From Stenocarpella maydis (Eukaryota > Ascomycota > Sordariomycetes > Diaporthales > Diaporthaceae), in contig NQMI01000013.1 of NCBI GenBank assembly GCA_002270565.1, positions 545,102-609,101 on the forward strand: a stretch of DNA of 64,000 bases. Reading direction: 5' to 3'. The first letter of the stretch is position 1. Every line of letters starts with the position of its first letter. A program made the position numbers and the translations under genes. This document shows, piece after piece, positions 10,441 through 21,285 of the stretch. The notes below the pieces were generated by a model. That model ran no database searches, was not told the origin of the DNA, and was given only the letters and a program-made list of their open reading frames with translations.

Positions 10441-10789
10441 TACAATTCGGCTTCTAGAGCGGGTTTTATGTGGTAAGCGTTGGGTAGGCCGGGCTTGACA
10501 GGCCAGTCAGAACACGTTGTCTGCAAGGTTAGCTAGGCTAACGTTACCTTGTGCTAGGGCAAGCAGGTTGTGGGCACCTTCACGGGATGGGCTGGAGTTC
10601 ACCATATAGTATGGCATCACTATTACCCGTTTGGGTAATTAGTATGTTCTGCTGGCGACGATGACGACGTTGATGTGGTTGTTCCGGCGAGAATTGTACG
10701 TTTCCTAACCGCCCAGCCAAATTTTGGTGGCACGTGCGGCAAATGCTAATTTAGCCAGGGGGGGGGTAACTCTCGTTTTTCCGAGACAG

Positions 10790-11157
10790 TGGTTCCCGCG
10801 CGGTCCCGGCGTGAGCCGTGGGTGCAGCTAACTACTGGCTGCTTGGTCGCCGTAGGAATTGTTAGGCTTCTCCTCTTGAGAGACCAGGTCGTGGCTGTCA
10901 CGGGGAGGCGACCTCGGCTGTGGCACATCATCTCGTGTCAATACCCCGCCGGCTCCCCGCGCGGCTTAAATACTTACCCACAGCCGCGTCAACCATGTTT
11001 TAGCACATATTGTGCGGGCCACCGACGCCCACAAGACCTGGAGAAGTGGTCGGCCGACGTGACTGACAGTGGGCCGGCATCAGCGCAAGAATATCCTCTT
11101 CCAGGTACTCAGGCATTCTATCCATTGTTTACTAGACCAGCCTTCTCTGATCCGGCG
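10790..11157. promoter_or_regulatory. Remaining half of a divergent promoter
   Basis: This GC-rich 368-bp stretch lies directly 5' of the metallo-beta-lactamase-fold gene. Removing the transposon leaves about 375 bp between this gene and the regulator's start at 6851, a normal size for a shared divergent fungal promoter. No specific operator can be assigned. Confidence 0.5.
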
Positions 11158-12392
11158 ATGGAAGGCTCAGCTCTGGAGTGGTTTGGTTCGTCGGGCTGGA
11201 CAACGTGACTTGTTTCATGGCTTCCAAGGGCTGACTCTGGACAGGAGCTACAACGTTCCGGCTACGGGCCAGGGGCGTGACCATTTTCCTCGACACTTGG
11301 CTCGACAGGCCATCCATTCTGCCGTCATATCTCTCCATCGACGATGTAGATCATGCCGACTACATTTTCATATCCCATGCGCACTTTGACCAGTTAGTAA
11401 CTGCACGCGGGAATCCCCATGCCAGTGGCGCCTCCCGGATGACCCTCACATGAAACTAACAGTGGAGTGAACAATAGTCTTCCTGGTGCGGATCGTCTCG
11501 CTATCAAGACCGGCGCCATCATCATCGCGAACAACGAGGCCATCAATCTCATGAGGGATGCCGGTGTTCCCGAAGACCAGTTGCTCCCTGTCCAGGGTGG
11601 CGAGCGCATACCTCTCTTCACGCGCGAGACCCGTGACAGAGCCAGTGCCGACCCATCCCTCGCTGCGCCGGGCTTTCCCGGTGCGCCCAAGAGACCACTG
11701 CACACACTGGCCGCACTCTCAGTGGACGTCTGGCCCTCATTGCACTGCTTCATGCCAGAGGATCACCCCGAGGTTATCGACACCGCAACCGTCTACAGGG
11801 GGTCCGCCAGCCCCTACAGCTGCACCCTCGACATCACCTTTGGTATGAAGTACGGCCTCTTGCGCATGGGCACCCTCATGCCGCCGGAGAAGCTCACGCC
11901 AGGCCACCGGTCCTTTATCGAATACGTCGGGGACCGCAGGCGCAACGTCTTCTCCCACAGCGACGGCGGGCAGCTCATGTTCAACTTCGTCATCGGGGCG
12001 AGGGCGCTGCTGTGGAGCGCGCACCTGGGGGGCTACGAGGGTGTCCTGAGGGACCTGCAGCCAAAGCCTGACATTGCCATCATGGCCATCGCCGGACGGG
12101 CCAACCTCAACGGCCGGCCGTTCGACGGCTCTGCGGCCGAGTTCGCTGCTAAAAAGGCCGGGTGGCTCGGCTGCCCATCAGAGGTCATCTGGTGCCTTCA
12201 CGATGAGGCGTAAGTAGTACCCTGCCCAACCTTTCTCCTGAGAAGCCGACCTCTGGTCAGGACTGATAAGCGCACAGGTGCATCCCACCTTGGAGGATCG
12301 AGACAGCAGCGGCTACGGAGGCCGTGGAAAGGAACGGCAAGACCAAAGTACTGACGTTGAAACATAATGTGCCAACTACCTTGGATATATAG
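11158..12392 (+). CDS. Metallo-beta-lactamase-fold hydrolase
   Basis: Four exons: 11158-11185, 11245-11392, 11478-12209 and 12278-12392. The introns are 59, 85 and 68 nt (the second has an ACTAAC branch site; the third runs from GTAAGT to CACAG). The product is 340 aa. The metal-binding HxHxDH motif is at H54/H56/D58/H59 (SHAHFDHLPG), created across the exon 2/3 junction. Upstream is FLDTWLDRP, giving the conserved Asp-containing strand, and downstream GGQLMFNFVIGARALLWSAH matches the C-terminal part of this fungal L-ascorbate-6-phosphate-lactonase-like family. It is a probable Zn-dependent hydrolase; the substrate is unknown. The first exon encodes only nine residues. It lies divergent to the double-finger regulator. 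Confidence 0.88.
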
Positions 12393-13203
12393 CTCGGCTC
12401 ATCCACCCACGCCAATAGTAGCATGGTAAGAGACGCTGCCTAGCCGCGCGTTTGCTCAGCTCAGTCCATCATCTGAGACTCAAGCTTCTTCGTTCAAGAG
12501 CTTCGTCTGTGTACTTGAGGATAATGCTCCCACGGCGGCGCCTAGGCGCTGCGCGTGCGTACTTGTAAAGACGCGTTTCTGAAAGGGGCGGCGCGGAATA
12601 AGCTACAAACTGGCTTGGGGGTTGTGNNNNGGGCTTCCTAGGTCTCGCTTGCGAGGGACAGCGACTTGAGTAGCATTTTCCCCCGCACTACATTACATGC
12701 GACTCCTCGGAACGGCCCATGTCCACTTGAAAGCCCCTATGTGTATGCAAGCGACCTATTCGCAGTTCAATTCGTTGGCTCAGAATCCTAGCTCATCCCC
12801 GCGCGGCTTTCCCGCCCCCGTCGGCACGTCTTGACCCGCACGGCCTATATGGTGGACATGGGCCTGGGAAACAAATTACCAGTGGGACTTGGGTGTCTCC
12901 CGACCATGATTTCTGGGGTGTTCTCCGACTTCCAGAGCGGGAAAGAGGGGGTACTTCCGGCGCGGGGGTGTTGATATCGGTCGGGAGACCCTTATAACTA
13001 TGTCTTGCATGGGAGATGCGGCATTGAACTCGTCATTGGGATTGACTGATAGTCTTCTTGAGCCGTTCATACTTTCATTTTTCAATCAGTTCACAGTCCC
13101 TTCCATACATCTCCACACCCCTCCTCCCCCATTTCTGGATTTTGTGTTGTGAGCTATCACCGTCCTCTTCCTGCCGAGCAGAGACCCTGTGCAAAGCCTC
13201 GTC
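12393..13203. other. Intergenic region with assembly gap (NNNN at 12627-12630)
   Basis: It separates the hydrolase from the transporter. It contains four undetermined bases and moderately GC-rich non-coding sequence. The last about 150 bp, with a pyrimidine-rich stretch (about 13090-13140), is probably the transporter promoter and 5' UTR. No gene is supported. Confidence 0.5.
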
Positions 13204-14750
13204 ATGAACACGCGCGGCAGCAGCCCTTCTGCTTCTTCGAAGCCATCGTTGACAGAAAAAGAGAAGTTCTCAGAAGTTCAATCTGCATATAAGCTTCCCA
13301 GCGGTATGGCCCAGTCTGCGACAAGTGGCAATGCAACAACCCCGGACGCGGAGCGCAGCACTTCCACATCGGAGAAGATTGCAGACACCAGCGCTGTAGA
13401 ACAGGATCTACATACACCTGCTCCTGAAAATGACGATTTCCAAGAGGGTGGTCGAGAGGCGTGGCTTGTCGTACTTGGAGGTTGGTTCGGCCTGTTCTGC
13501 ACCTTCGGCCTTGTGACTTGCGTGGGCGTCTTCCTCGACTACTACGAAGCCCAGCCCCTGGCCAACTACAGCCCCAGCACGGTCAGCTGGATCACAAGTT
13601 TTCAGGTCTTCATGCAGATGGGTGGATCGGCAGTGGTAGGTGCTTCTTCTCTGGGCCCAGGCAGAAATCCTGGGAGCATGGGATGTTTCCCATCAAAATG
13701 AAAATGACTGACTAACCACCTTGGCATCAATGACAGTGGGGGAGATTCTACGACTCGTACGGTCCACGCCGGCTGCTGATTTTCGGAACCCTGACCTACT
13801 GCTTCGGCCTCATGATGCTGTCCCTGTCGACGCAGTATTACCAGATCCTGCTCTCCCAGGCTGTCGTGAGCTCGCTTGGTTCCGGGGCCGTCTTCACCGC
13901 CAGCATGACCACAACAACATCCTGGTTCGTCAAGAAGCGCGGGACCATCTTTGGCATCGTGAACTCGGGGTCATCCCTCGGCGGTGTGGTCCTGCCCATC
14001 ATGCTCTCGCGTCTCTTCAGGTCCATCGGCTTCGGCTGGACCATCCGTGCCGTGGCCTTCATGTTCCTGGCCCTGTGTGGCATCGCCTGCCTGCTGGTCA
14101 AGCCACGTGTTGCCCCCAGGCCCAGGCCGTTTGTCATGTCGGAATACCTCCGCTCCTTCAGGGAGCCCGTCATGCTGCTCACCATGCTCGGCGGCTTCCT
14201 GTTCTTCTGGGGCATGTTCCTGCCTCTCAGCTACATCATCATCCAGGCCACGGACAACGGCATCCCCGCGGGGCTCGTCCCGTACCTCGTGCCCATCATC
14301 AACGCCGTCAGCCTCGTCGGCCGTCTTGTCGTGGGCGCGCTCGCCGACGTCATCGGCAAGTTCAACTGTATGATGATCATCACGGCGTTCACGAGCATCC
14401 TGACGCTGGTGCTGTGGGTCCCCGGCAGCAGCAGCACGGGAGCCATCATCACGTATGCCATCTGCTTTGGCTTCGGGTCGGGCGGCTATGTTTCCATCTT
14501 CCCGGCGTGCGTGTCCCAGATCAGTCCTCAACAAGAGATCGGCACCAGGATGGGGCTCGGCTCGCTCCTGAATGCGGTCGGGGCGCTGACCGGCAGCCCC
14601 CTCGGCGGCGCGCTCATCTCCACCAGCCCTGGTGGCGACACGAGCTTCCTCGGCCTGCAGCTCTTCTGCGGCGCCACCATGCTTGCCTCTGTCGTCGCGT
14701 ACGGCGCAGCTCGTTATCTCCAGGCCGGACTCAGGTGGACTCAAGTGTAA
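13204..14750 (+). CDS. MFS transporter, monocarboxylate (MCT/MCH) type
   Basis: Two exons: 13204-13635 and 13737-14750. The intron is 101 nt with GTAGGT donor, GACTGACTAAC branch region and CAG acceptor. The product is 481 aa. A hydrophilic N-terminus of about 85 residues, rich in Ser, Thr and Lys, precedes about 12 membrane segments. The first has [19 protein letters not shown]; the loop after segment 2 reads [14 protein letters not shown], the MFS signature of this family, and is spliced across the intron. The family moves monocarboxylates or related organic acids, or exports fungal metabolites, across the plasma membrane. I chose the ATG at 13204. A long open frame on the opposite strand (13971-14774) is a GC-rich shadow. 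Confidence 0.9.
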
Positions 14751-15185
14751 TCTCCATATACAGAAGTGTTCCAAGGAAATGGATCAGATGCTTGAGAAAA
14801 CAAGTTTCAGATTTGAAAATGCACTTCTAGCTACGACTGATAGATTATGGTGGTGGTAATAATAAAACAAGGCTACCAATATTTCGTAATGATCACCAGT
14901 CGTCAAGTTCTGTTATTAAGGTCTGGATAGTCTTTCGCTGGCTTCAGCTTAATCTCGAAAGGTTTTTTTTTTTTTTTTTTTTTTAACTCTGTCTTGCCAA
15001 GACGTAACCCCCGTTTACTCTAAACACGGTCATCCGATACATTGCACTCGAAGAAGGCAAGACTGGGGAAGTGTCGGCACTATACGAAATGAGCTTGAAT
15101 TACGCTTCTTTCGATATTTGGGACATAGAAAAAGAGCTGGAACAGGGTGGGGGACCTCCGAATTCGGTACACATTGATCAGCTCG
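14751..15185. other. Convergent 3' flank with a T-run
   Basis: This lies between the 3' ends of the convergent transporter and monooxygenase genes. It contains a run of about 20 T (about 14962-14983), which may help 3'-end formation but is not proof of a terminator. No gene is seen. Confidence 0.5.
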
Positions 15186-16683
15186 TTATGGGAGCTCTGG
15201 GGCGTCATCCTTGGGTTTCCAACCAAAGAACTTGAGGCATCCCATGAAACCCCCCAAAGCGAAAAGCACTACACGCAGTCCTAAAATGAGAACCTTTCCT
15301 CTAAAGCTTTCCAGATCCGGCAACTGAATAATCCCCCAGAAGTCAGTGAAGTGATCCTCACGCGAACCAGGTTCAAAGGCGGGGCGGGCATCTTACCTGT
15401 TGCTCACTGCTCTTCCTCACCCAGCCCATGGCCCTTGGCATCATGGCGCACTCATAATCCCTCAGCTTGGCAGATACTTGATCATCTGTGACCACACCGT
15501 TCGCCTCCTTCAGCTTTGCGAGTTCCAGGAGGGGCGCCAGCGCGTCGGCAGTGTCATGGATGGCGTTGTTGGCGCCCATGCCTCTTGATGGCAGCATGGG
15601 ATGGATCGAGTCGCCGATGAGCCACACCCGCGGGTTGGCGATGCCGGGGTCCGCCTTGTTTGCCCCCTGCGCCAAGAGCTTCCGCCTCCAGTCAACTGGT
15701 GTGTCGTTCCTTGCACGCCTCATCGGCGGTGTGATGAGGTCCTCGTGGTCTACGGCATCGACCAGCGCCTGGAAGCTGGGGTGGAAGCCTGCCTCCGCTA
15801 GCTTCTGGCGCATGAGAGCCTTCTTGTCCTGGACCTGGGACAGTTCGTTCGCGGACGGCCCCGTCGTCCATCCGAGTCCAAAGAACAGAGATGCTTGAGC
15901 TTCGTCGTAGTTGATGGGCTTCTCCAGATCGCCGGGGGCCCTTTGACCTGAAGACGACATGCTCTCTGGTAGATATACGGCGGCGAAGACTACGGCCTTG
16001 GAGTTGGCCGTGTATATGGTGCCCTTTTCCAGAAGCTGCTTTGGCAGGGTCTGGAGGACCGACCAGGGCAGATGGCACTTTCCAAGGTAGCTGCCGCGTC
16101 CCGGGACGACCTCCTCGATGATGTTGTCGAGCCCGATTTGCCTGTTGGTCCGGCTGCTGCTCCCCTCGGCCGAGATCAGGACGTCGCAGTCCTCGGATGA
16201 GCCATCGGCAAAATGAACCCTGACGCTGCTGCCCCGTTCCGCATCCTTGCCGTCAAGGACCTCGTAGCGGACATATTTCCTGCCGTAGCGTATGAGATCC
16301 TTCTGCTGCAGCGGGGCTTGCAGGAAGTCCCGAAGCCGCATCCGCGCAATGGGTGCGCTCTTCTCATACGCCGGGGCCTTGCTCAGGTCCACCAGGACTC
16401 TGAGGTCGGACGGGCTGAAGATGCAGGGGGCCGAGGACACAACGCCCCCTGAGCGGCCGAAGCAGGGGAGCAGGGCCTCGTACTGCTTCTCTGTCAGGCA
16501 GGCTTTGAAGCCGGTGAGGGCGTGGGCCCCGAGCCGGATCTGATAGCCGCCCCGGGCGGCACCCTGTTGGTCACGCTCAAACAGCGTCACATCGACGAGG
16601 CCGGCGGACCTGTTGACTAGTCCATTGGCCAGACATGCGCCGGCGAGGCCGCCGCCGACGATGATAACCTTGAGCGGTGCCAT
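15186..16683 (-). CDS. FAD-dependent monooxygenase with C-terminal membrane anchor
   Basis: Two exons: 16683-15397 and 15323-15186. The intron is 73 nt, GTAAGA to TTCAG with a CACTGAC branch. The product is 474 aa. The Rossmann GxGxxG is at G10, G12 and G15 (KVIIVGGGLAGACLA). An Asp-containing strand (SEDCDVLISAEG) matches the DG motif, with Glu in place of the usual Asp. The second FAD motif is VWLIGDSIHPMLPSRGMGANN. The spliced C-terminus has a hydrophobic helix (VLILGLRVVLFALGGFMG) followed by a Lys-rich end, so it is probably tail-anchored. The family (UbiH/salicylate-hydroxylase-like) hydroxylates or epoxidises small aromatic or polyketide-type substrates with NAD(P)H. Being between a transporter and regulators suggests a role in a small metabolic cluster. 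Confidence 0.88.
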
Positions 16684-17700
16684 CTAACCTAGGGCGGTGA
16701 TGGAGGATCGATGCGTTGGATGGTGGTGATGATGAGACAGACGGGTGGAAAAGTCACGGTGGAAACCAGGCGCGACTGATAAATGCTTTTTGGGTCGCGT
16801 GAGATGACATTTATTTTTATTAACGGGCTGGATCTGGGTATGGCAGGACGGACAAAGCCACGGACCCGACTGGGGTGTAGTGTAGGCCGAACAGGATGGC
16901 AAGCTTGCAGGAAATTCGGAGATACTGCCCATCCAAAGGCCCGAGGCCAGCCAGCCCAACCGAATGCTCGGCACGGGTGGGACGACGTGGAATCTCTGAC
17001 TGAAGCTGTGACACGATGTCGCATACCCCGCGCGGCCCATACAGCGTAGTTAGTGCCCCGTCGGCCCGCGGGCGGGGGACTATTGTGATGGTCCCTTGGG
17101 CCACGCTTGTTCGGGGGCCGCTGGGGGTGGAGCATCTCGCACAAGGGAAAAAAAAGGGGTGGGGGTGGTCGATTCTTTCAGAGCCTGCTGTTTTCTCACC
17201 CATGCCTCCTGCTCGCCTGACTTTTTTTTATTATTTGAGATCGGATATTCGCAGAGCAAAAACCGTATGGCATAGAGGATACATGCTGACTTAGCACCCG
17301 CGCCACGGCCACAGCCAATAGGAGGGCTAGGTTCAACATTACCTTACCACCCCCAAGTGCGAATTATTACTACTATTGCCCTACAACGCCACCTGTGCTG
17401 GAGCACTAATTGGCCCCGAATCACTGCTCACACAAGTACATATCATCAATACTAGGAGTCGATATGCTTCTCCAGCACGTGTGCATGATACACTCCTTGC
17501 TGTTTCATTAAACAAGGAACACTTTTTGCGAACCTTCTAACCCGGTCTATTATGAAAATGACAACGAGAAATTCGGTGATATAGCTATTAGGGGTGATGT
17601 CACGGATTGAATTGGCGTGTTTCGCGTCGGCGCAAATCGAATCCGGCCATATGAGAGCAAGGTATGCTGAATGAAATCCGCTGTCCTACCACTGATTAGA
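16684..17700. other. Monooxygenase promoter region and intergenic DNA
   Basis: The first about 500 bp upstream of the monooxygenase are GC-rich and contain several overlapping minus-strand open frames (16684-17203) of low-complexity, proline-rich composition with no conserved motif; I treat them as chance. The rest is non-coding. A tRNA-like segment near 17600-17700 did not hold up. Confidence 0.4.
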
Positions 17701-17740
17701 TCAAAGATGCCATTAATCGAGGTATAGGTCTTTCTGTGGC

Positions 17741-17885
17741 AATAGTAGTGTGCAACAGCACACTGGTGGGCTATCGCTACAGCCACCATACTGTAGCCAG
17801 AGGGCGTAGTTGCTTACTAAGCAACTACCACCCACTATATAGACCCGAGATAGCTGGTGGGCTACGCCCACTACACCCACTACTG
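17741..17885. repeat. Foldback segment with nested palindromes (MITE-like)
   Basis: This contains an almost perfect 11-bp hairpin (GTAGTTGCTTA, one base, TAAGCAACTAC at about 17807-17829), a GTGTGC/GCACAC palindrome at about 17747-17762, and inverted copies of TGGTGGGCT and AGCCACCA. The last are near 17766-17790 and again near 17859-17880. It may be a small hAT-type or foldback element. Termini and target duplication could not be fixed. Confidence 0.4.
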
Positions 17886-18836
17886 CAGACAGAGAGAAAT
17901 ATAACAACAACACCCCACTCGTATTGCAATACATGACCCATCCAACACTTTCTTTCACTGGTGGATATCCCCAGCGACCAACGAGCATTGCCTGGAAATT
18001 CACGTCACCTTTGAGGAATACCGCAACTTGTACGCCTCGGGACATATCCCCTTCTCAAAGAACGCATGCTTATCAGCCTTAGAATTCTAATATATACATC
18101 AAATATAACACGTAAATTTATTAATACACCTTAGCATAACCTTATTAAAGATGAATACTCCCATTTTTATTTTCAAGTATAATATACTTAAATCTGAAAT
18201 TACTCTAAATTTAACTTTAAACTTTAATATAATTACAAATATTGTGACCTTTAATCTCATACATAAAAGAATAAAAAATGAAATTTTTGCCTCAACAAGG
18301 TGAGAACTACATGTGACAGAAAGGGGGATAAATTGAAGCTGGCATATGGCAATCAAGGTATTGTTTCACACGCTTTATAAAATGAGCGGACAACAAATAT
18401 CAACTCCTCGATGGGTCTAATGGAACATCATCTGATGATTAAACCCCCATTAGGGGGAGGTGGTTAGTTATAAGGGTAGTATAATATAATTATATTTTGA
18501 AATTCAAAATTAGTATACGTAACTGTGAAATGAAATTATTGAAGAACCTTTAAGCCAAGAGGAATTGAAAATCTTAACAGACGAGGCGCAGAAAATAATA
18601 ATACTGCAGACATTTAAGTCCACTAGAACCCCACAGATTACCATGATAATCACCAGCACCAGTTACTTGAACAACACCATTGGGACCTGGACGACCTTTA
18701 TCATTATAATTGGCATAAGCATTAATTGCGGTGGGTAAGGTGAGTTTATATTAAGGGTGGAGTGAGGAAGAGCCCTAGTCAGCAGCTTGTCCTCGATGTT
18801 GGCCCAAATAAATTGGCACCAAGTTCCTTATGACCT
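17886..18836. other. Transition into AT-rich decayed DNA
   Basis: GC content falls sharply after about 18,060. A minus-strand stretch near 17,930-18,045 reads sensibly for about 35 codons (with LKGDVNFQAMLVGRWGYPP) and could be an old gene fragment. The segment 18,600-18,750 is also partly coding-like on the minus strand (with YNDKGRPGPNGVVQVTGAGD). Neither can be identified. Confidence 0.35.
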
Positions 18837-19095
18837 ATGGAGCAGCTGCTGATGAAGCTGAATTTGACAGGGATTCATCCTTCAGAATTAGGATTATGAA
18901 GCTTTGTTAAACGGCAATCGGGCTTATGGTTTGACAGGTGTGCTAAATATGCACGCGAGTTTTAAGGAAACTGGATTTTGGAGACGTCACAGTATGAAAT
19001 TCAACGAGATAGAAAGGAACAATTATTGATGGAAAAGTCGTTCGTCCAAATAGCAGCAGAAATTCTTCCAACAGCGCCAGGGGTTTTACAACCAG
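18837..19095 (+). pseudogene. Unidentified broken coding fragment
   Basis: From ATG 18837 one plus frame reads coherently for 86 codons with two stops, a TGA after HPSELGL and a TAA after CAKYAREF. It includes QSGLWFDRCAKYAREF, then ILETSQYEIQRDRKEQLLME and FVQIAAEILPTAPGVLQP. It is followed directly by GTGAGT, which looks like a splice donor. The sense content and the C-to-T type of the TGA suggest a decayed exon. The family is not recognised. Confidence 0.4.
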
Positions 19096-19847
19096 GTGAG
19101 TTTTAGGGCTGGGCAGGATTGATCCTAAGGTACTTTAAGCTAAGCTTTTTTAGCGCCTTGGCAGAGAATGTATCTTTTTGGCCTTCCACACCACACTAGG
19201 CTCCGTTGCCTTTCTGGCCCCCAAAGCGCGATGAATGCACGGTGGCAAAAGGGGGTGCATGGCAGCCATCTTTGAATGCCTTATGACGTGTTAATTCCGG
19301 ATCCTGCGAACCTTTGTCCTGGGAATTTTTGGCTTTTTCGGGCTGCCCGGTTCCCAGGGAAGACTTGGGACCTGGAAGCCACTTGGATGTCCCTGCTACC
19401 GTGATAGCTTCACGATGCCTGAACGTAGGATATTAAAAAAAGATAATTAGATCATTATACAGGCCTATTATACATTAACATAATATATTTTTAATTTTAA
19501 AGCTATGTAGAACATGAAATACATCTTTAATATTAAGAATTATTTTAAAAAGTAGTATATTCGCCTTATTATATAATACGAATAATTATAAAATATTTAT
19601 TATTATCATTTTATTATTAAATTGTTTTTTTATTTACATAATCGCTACATTTAGCTGTAGTGCTAGGTTACATTCTGTTCTTGCAGTCAACTGTCTGGAT
19701 TAGTATAAATGAACAAAGTATATGCTAGGGCAATTTCTGAGGTATTACATTTCAATAACGTTACACTACAGGTCCGTATTCCCCACAGCCCTGCTCCTTA
19801 ACCTTCCCAAAGTCTTATCTCTAAGTCCGCAAAAAACAGGTAAGGTT
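19096..19847. other. AT-rich non-coding stretch
   Basis: 19,430-19,660 is almost pure A/T, as after heavy RIP. The rest is the 3' flank of the AflR-like gene. No gene seen. Confidence 0.5.
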
Positions 19848-21285
19848 TTACTCATCAGGCTGGGCATCGAATATGCTCTTCGGGGGTTCCATCGAAGGCA
19901 GCTCTTGTACAACGGTGCCTTGGGGCGATTTTGCAGCCATCGGGCTGCACTCAAGAGTCCTCAGAATCGCTAGGCTAGCCTTGAGTCGGCTCTTCAGGTC
20001 GTTTGCGACGCTGAAAAGCCACTGCAGGTTGATGCCGGCAAAATCACACAAGGTTCCGCCATCTGCAGGCGCCATCGCCTGGTACGCCCTTGCAAGGTCG
20101 TCAAAATAGGTCACGCGCGACTCGACGTTCCGCGACATTTTGATTATGGCCAACATCTTGTATTCATGGTCGTCCTCGGGCGTCAGCTGATAGACGCCGA
20201 GGGTGAAGCGGGGAGCGGCCGCGGCATCTTCCGCGTCACATGGCCCCGCAGGCTATAATATGGTAGATGGGCTCCTGGCTACCGCACATAGGAGCGCCAC
20301 CTGGCTCTGGAGAAGTACGGCCATGTTAATGAGGTGCTGGATCCCTTTACTGCTGCACCTGGGGCACTCTTGGTACTCGGACAGCTGCATCGAGACGTCC
20401 TGCATCAGCGCCAGGATCTGGTCGAGGCCGCTCTTGTCTGGCTCCCGCACGGCCCTGTCAAGCCGGTCGAGCAGTTGCTGGTTCAGACCGAGGCAGCCGC
20501 AGGGACTGCCTAAAGACCGATCGGTACTGCTGATGATGCTCGGCCGATGTGTTGTTCTCACGGCTGCACCTCCGAGGCCATTGTCGTCCTGGCTAGCTCG
20601 CGCTGGATGTGGAAATTGTGGATTGAGCATGTCAAGGAAACCCATATTTGTAAATTGTGTGCCTGATTCTATCCATGAGTTAAGGAATCCGTCATTATCA
20701 TAAAAAAGAGAATCATCGTTGACCTGAAAGGTTCCACATTAGCATTTGCCAGGAGAGAAACATACCCTATGACTAGCTGCACAGCGTTCAACACAACGTA
20801 GAAGAAGAAATTAAGTAGAAGCAACTCACGATGGAAGCTATTGAAAAGCAGGTGCCTTCTGTCAGGAGTCTCTGACTGAAATCAAACTGTGGCGCGTTCT
20901 CCGAGTCAGACAGATCCGTGACCCTGTTCGCCTCGTCAGTGGGCGATGCTGACTTTGGCCCCGGGTTTGTTGTGTTCCAGGAGCCATCAGTCGGCCTGCG
21001 CGTGGCTTCGGAATTACAGGCCTTCCGTTTCCCATGGCGCTGTGAAATCTTGTAAACACAGGTGGGAAAGCCAGGGAGGGTCGCACAACGCCTGCAGGGA
21101 CGACCGCCAGAACATTTGATCCTCAAGGCTCTGCAGGCATTGCAGGCAGAATTGTACTTTGGGTGCTGCTGCTGTTGTTTCGGGTTCTCCAGCAGGTTCT
21201 GGGCGCGCATTAATGGCTGGCCTGTGCCAGCATCCCAACGGGATGTATAAGAGCTGGGAACTTCAGCGGCAGTCACCATGGTCAT
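19848..21285 (-). pseudogene. AflR-like Zn(II)2Cys6 transcription factor with an in-frame stop
   Basis: Two exons: 21285-20830 and 20723-19848. The intron is 106 nt, GTGAGT to TTTCAG, phase 0. The frame would encode 443 residues, but an in-frame TAG at 20255-20253 cuts it after 308. The Zn2Cys6 cluster is at C48, C51, C58, C64, C67 and C76 (ACNACRALRIKCSGGRPCRR). The second exon has the AflR-type regulatory region (ECPRCSSKGIQHLINMAVLL). Coding sense resumes at once after the TAG (PAGPCDAEDAAAAPRFTLG) and runs 134 more codons, so the stop is a recent nonsense change; CAG to TAG is the simplest origin. The truncated form keeps the DNA-binding domain. AflR-type proteins activate secondary-metabolite clusters. 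I chose ATG 21285; 21279 is an alternative. Confidence 0.8.

Larger units (their letters stand above)
6859..10789 (+). mobile_element. 3.9-kb Tc1/mariner-like DNA transposon with long inverted repeats and second gene remnant
   Basis: The ends are inverted repeats of about 110-115 bp (6859-6973 and about 10678-10789), starting CTGTCTCGGAAAAACGAGAG with a C-run. Both flanks show TG next to the element; no TA duplication is visible. Inside are a plus-strand DDE transposase remnant (7035-8212) and a long, stop-interrupted minus-strand coding remnant (about 8430-10440). Most stops are TAG at likely Gln positions, as RIP would produce. The repeats themselves remain over 90 percent matched by eye. 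The element splits the divergent promoter between the regulator at 6851 and the metallo-beta-lactamase-fold gene at 11158. Confidence 0.85.

Noticed and set aside
11467..11477. Start of the metallo-beta-lactamase-fold gene inside exon 3
   Set aside because: The HxHxDH motif and the conserved first strand lie in upstream exons that splice in frame, so the start at 11158 is preferred.
13971..14774. Long open frame (267 codons) antisense to the MFS gene
   Set aside because: Composed of Asp/Glu/Arg/Gly-rich low-complexity sequence as expected opposite GC-rich codons; the plus strand has clear MFS motifs.
17600..17715. tRNA-like sequence on the minus strand (AGTGGTAGGACAGCGGATTTCATTC and a GATTCGATT B-box-like word)
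   Set aside because: Acceptor and anticodon stems do not pair and the spacing is wrong; at best an old tRNA-derived fragment.
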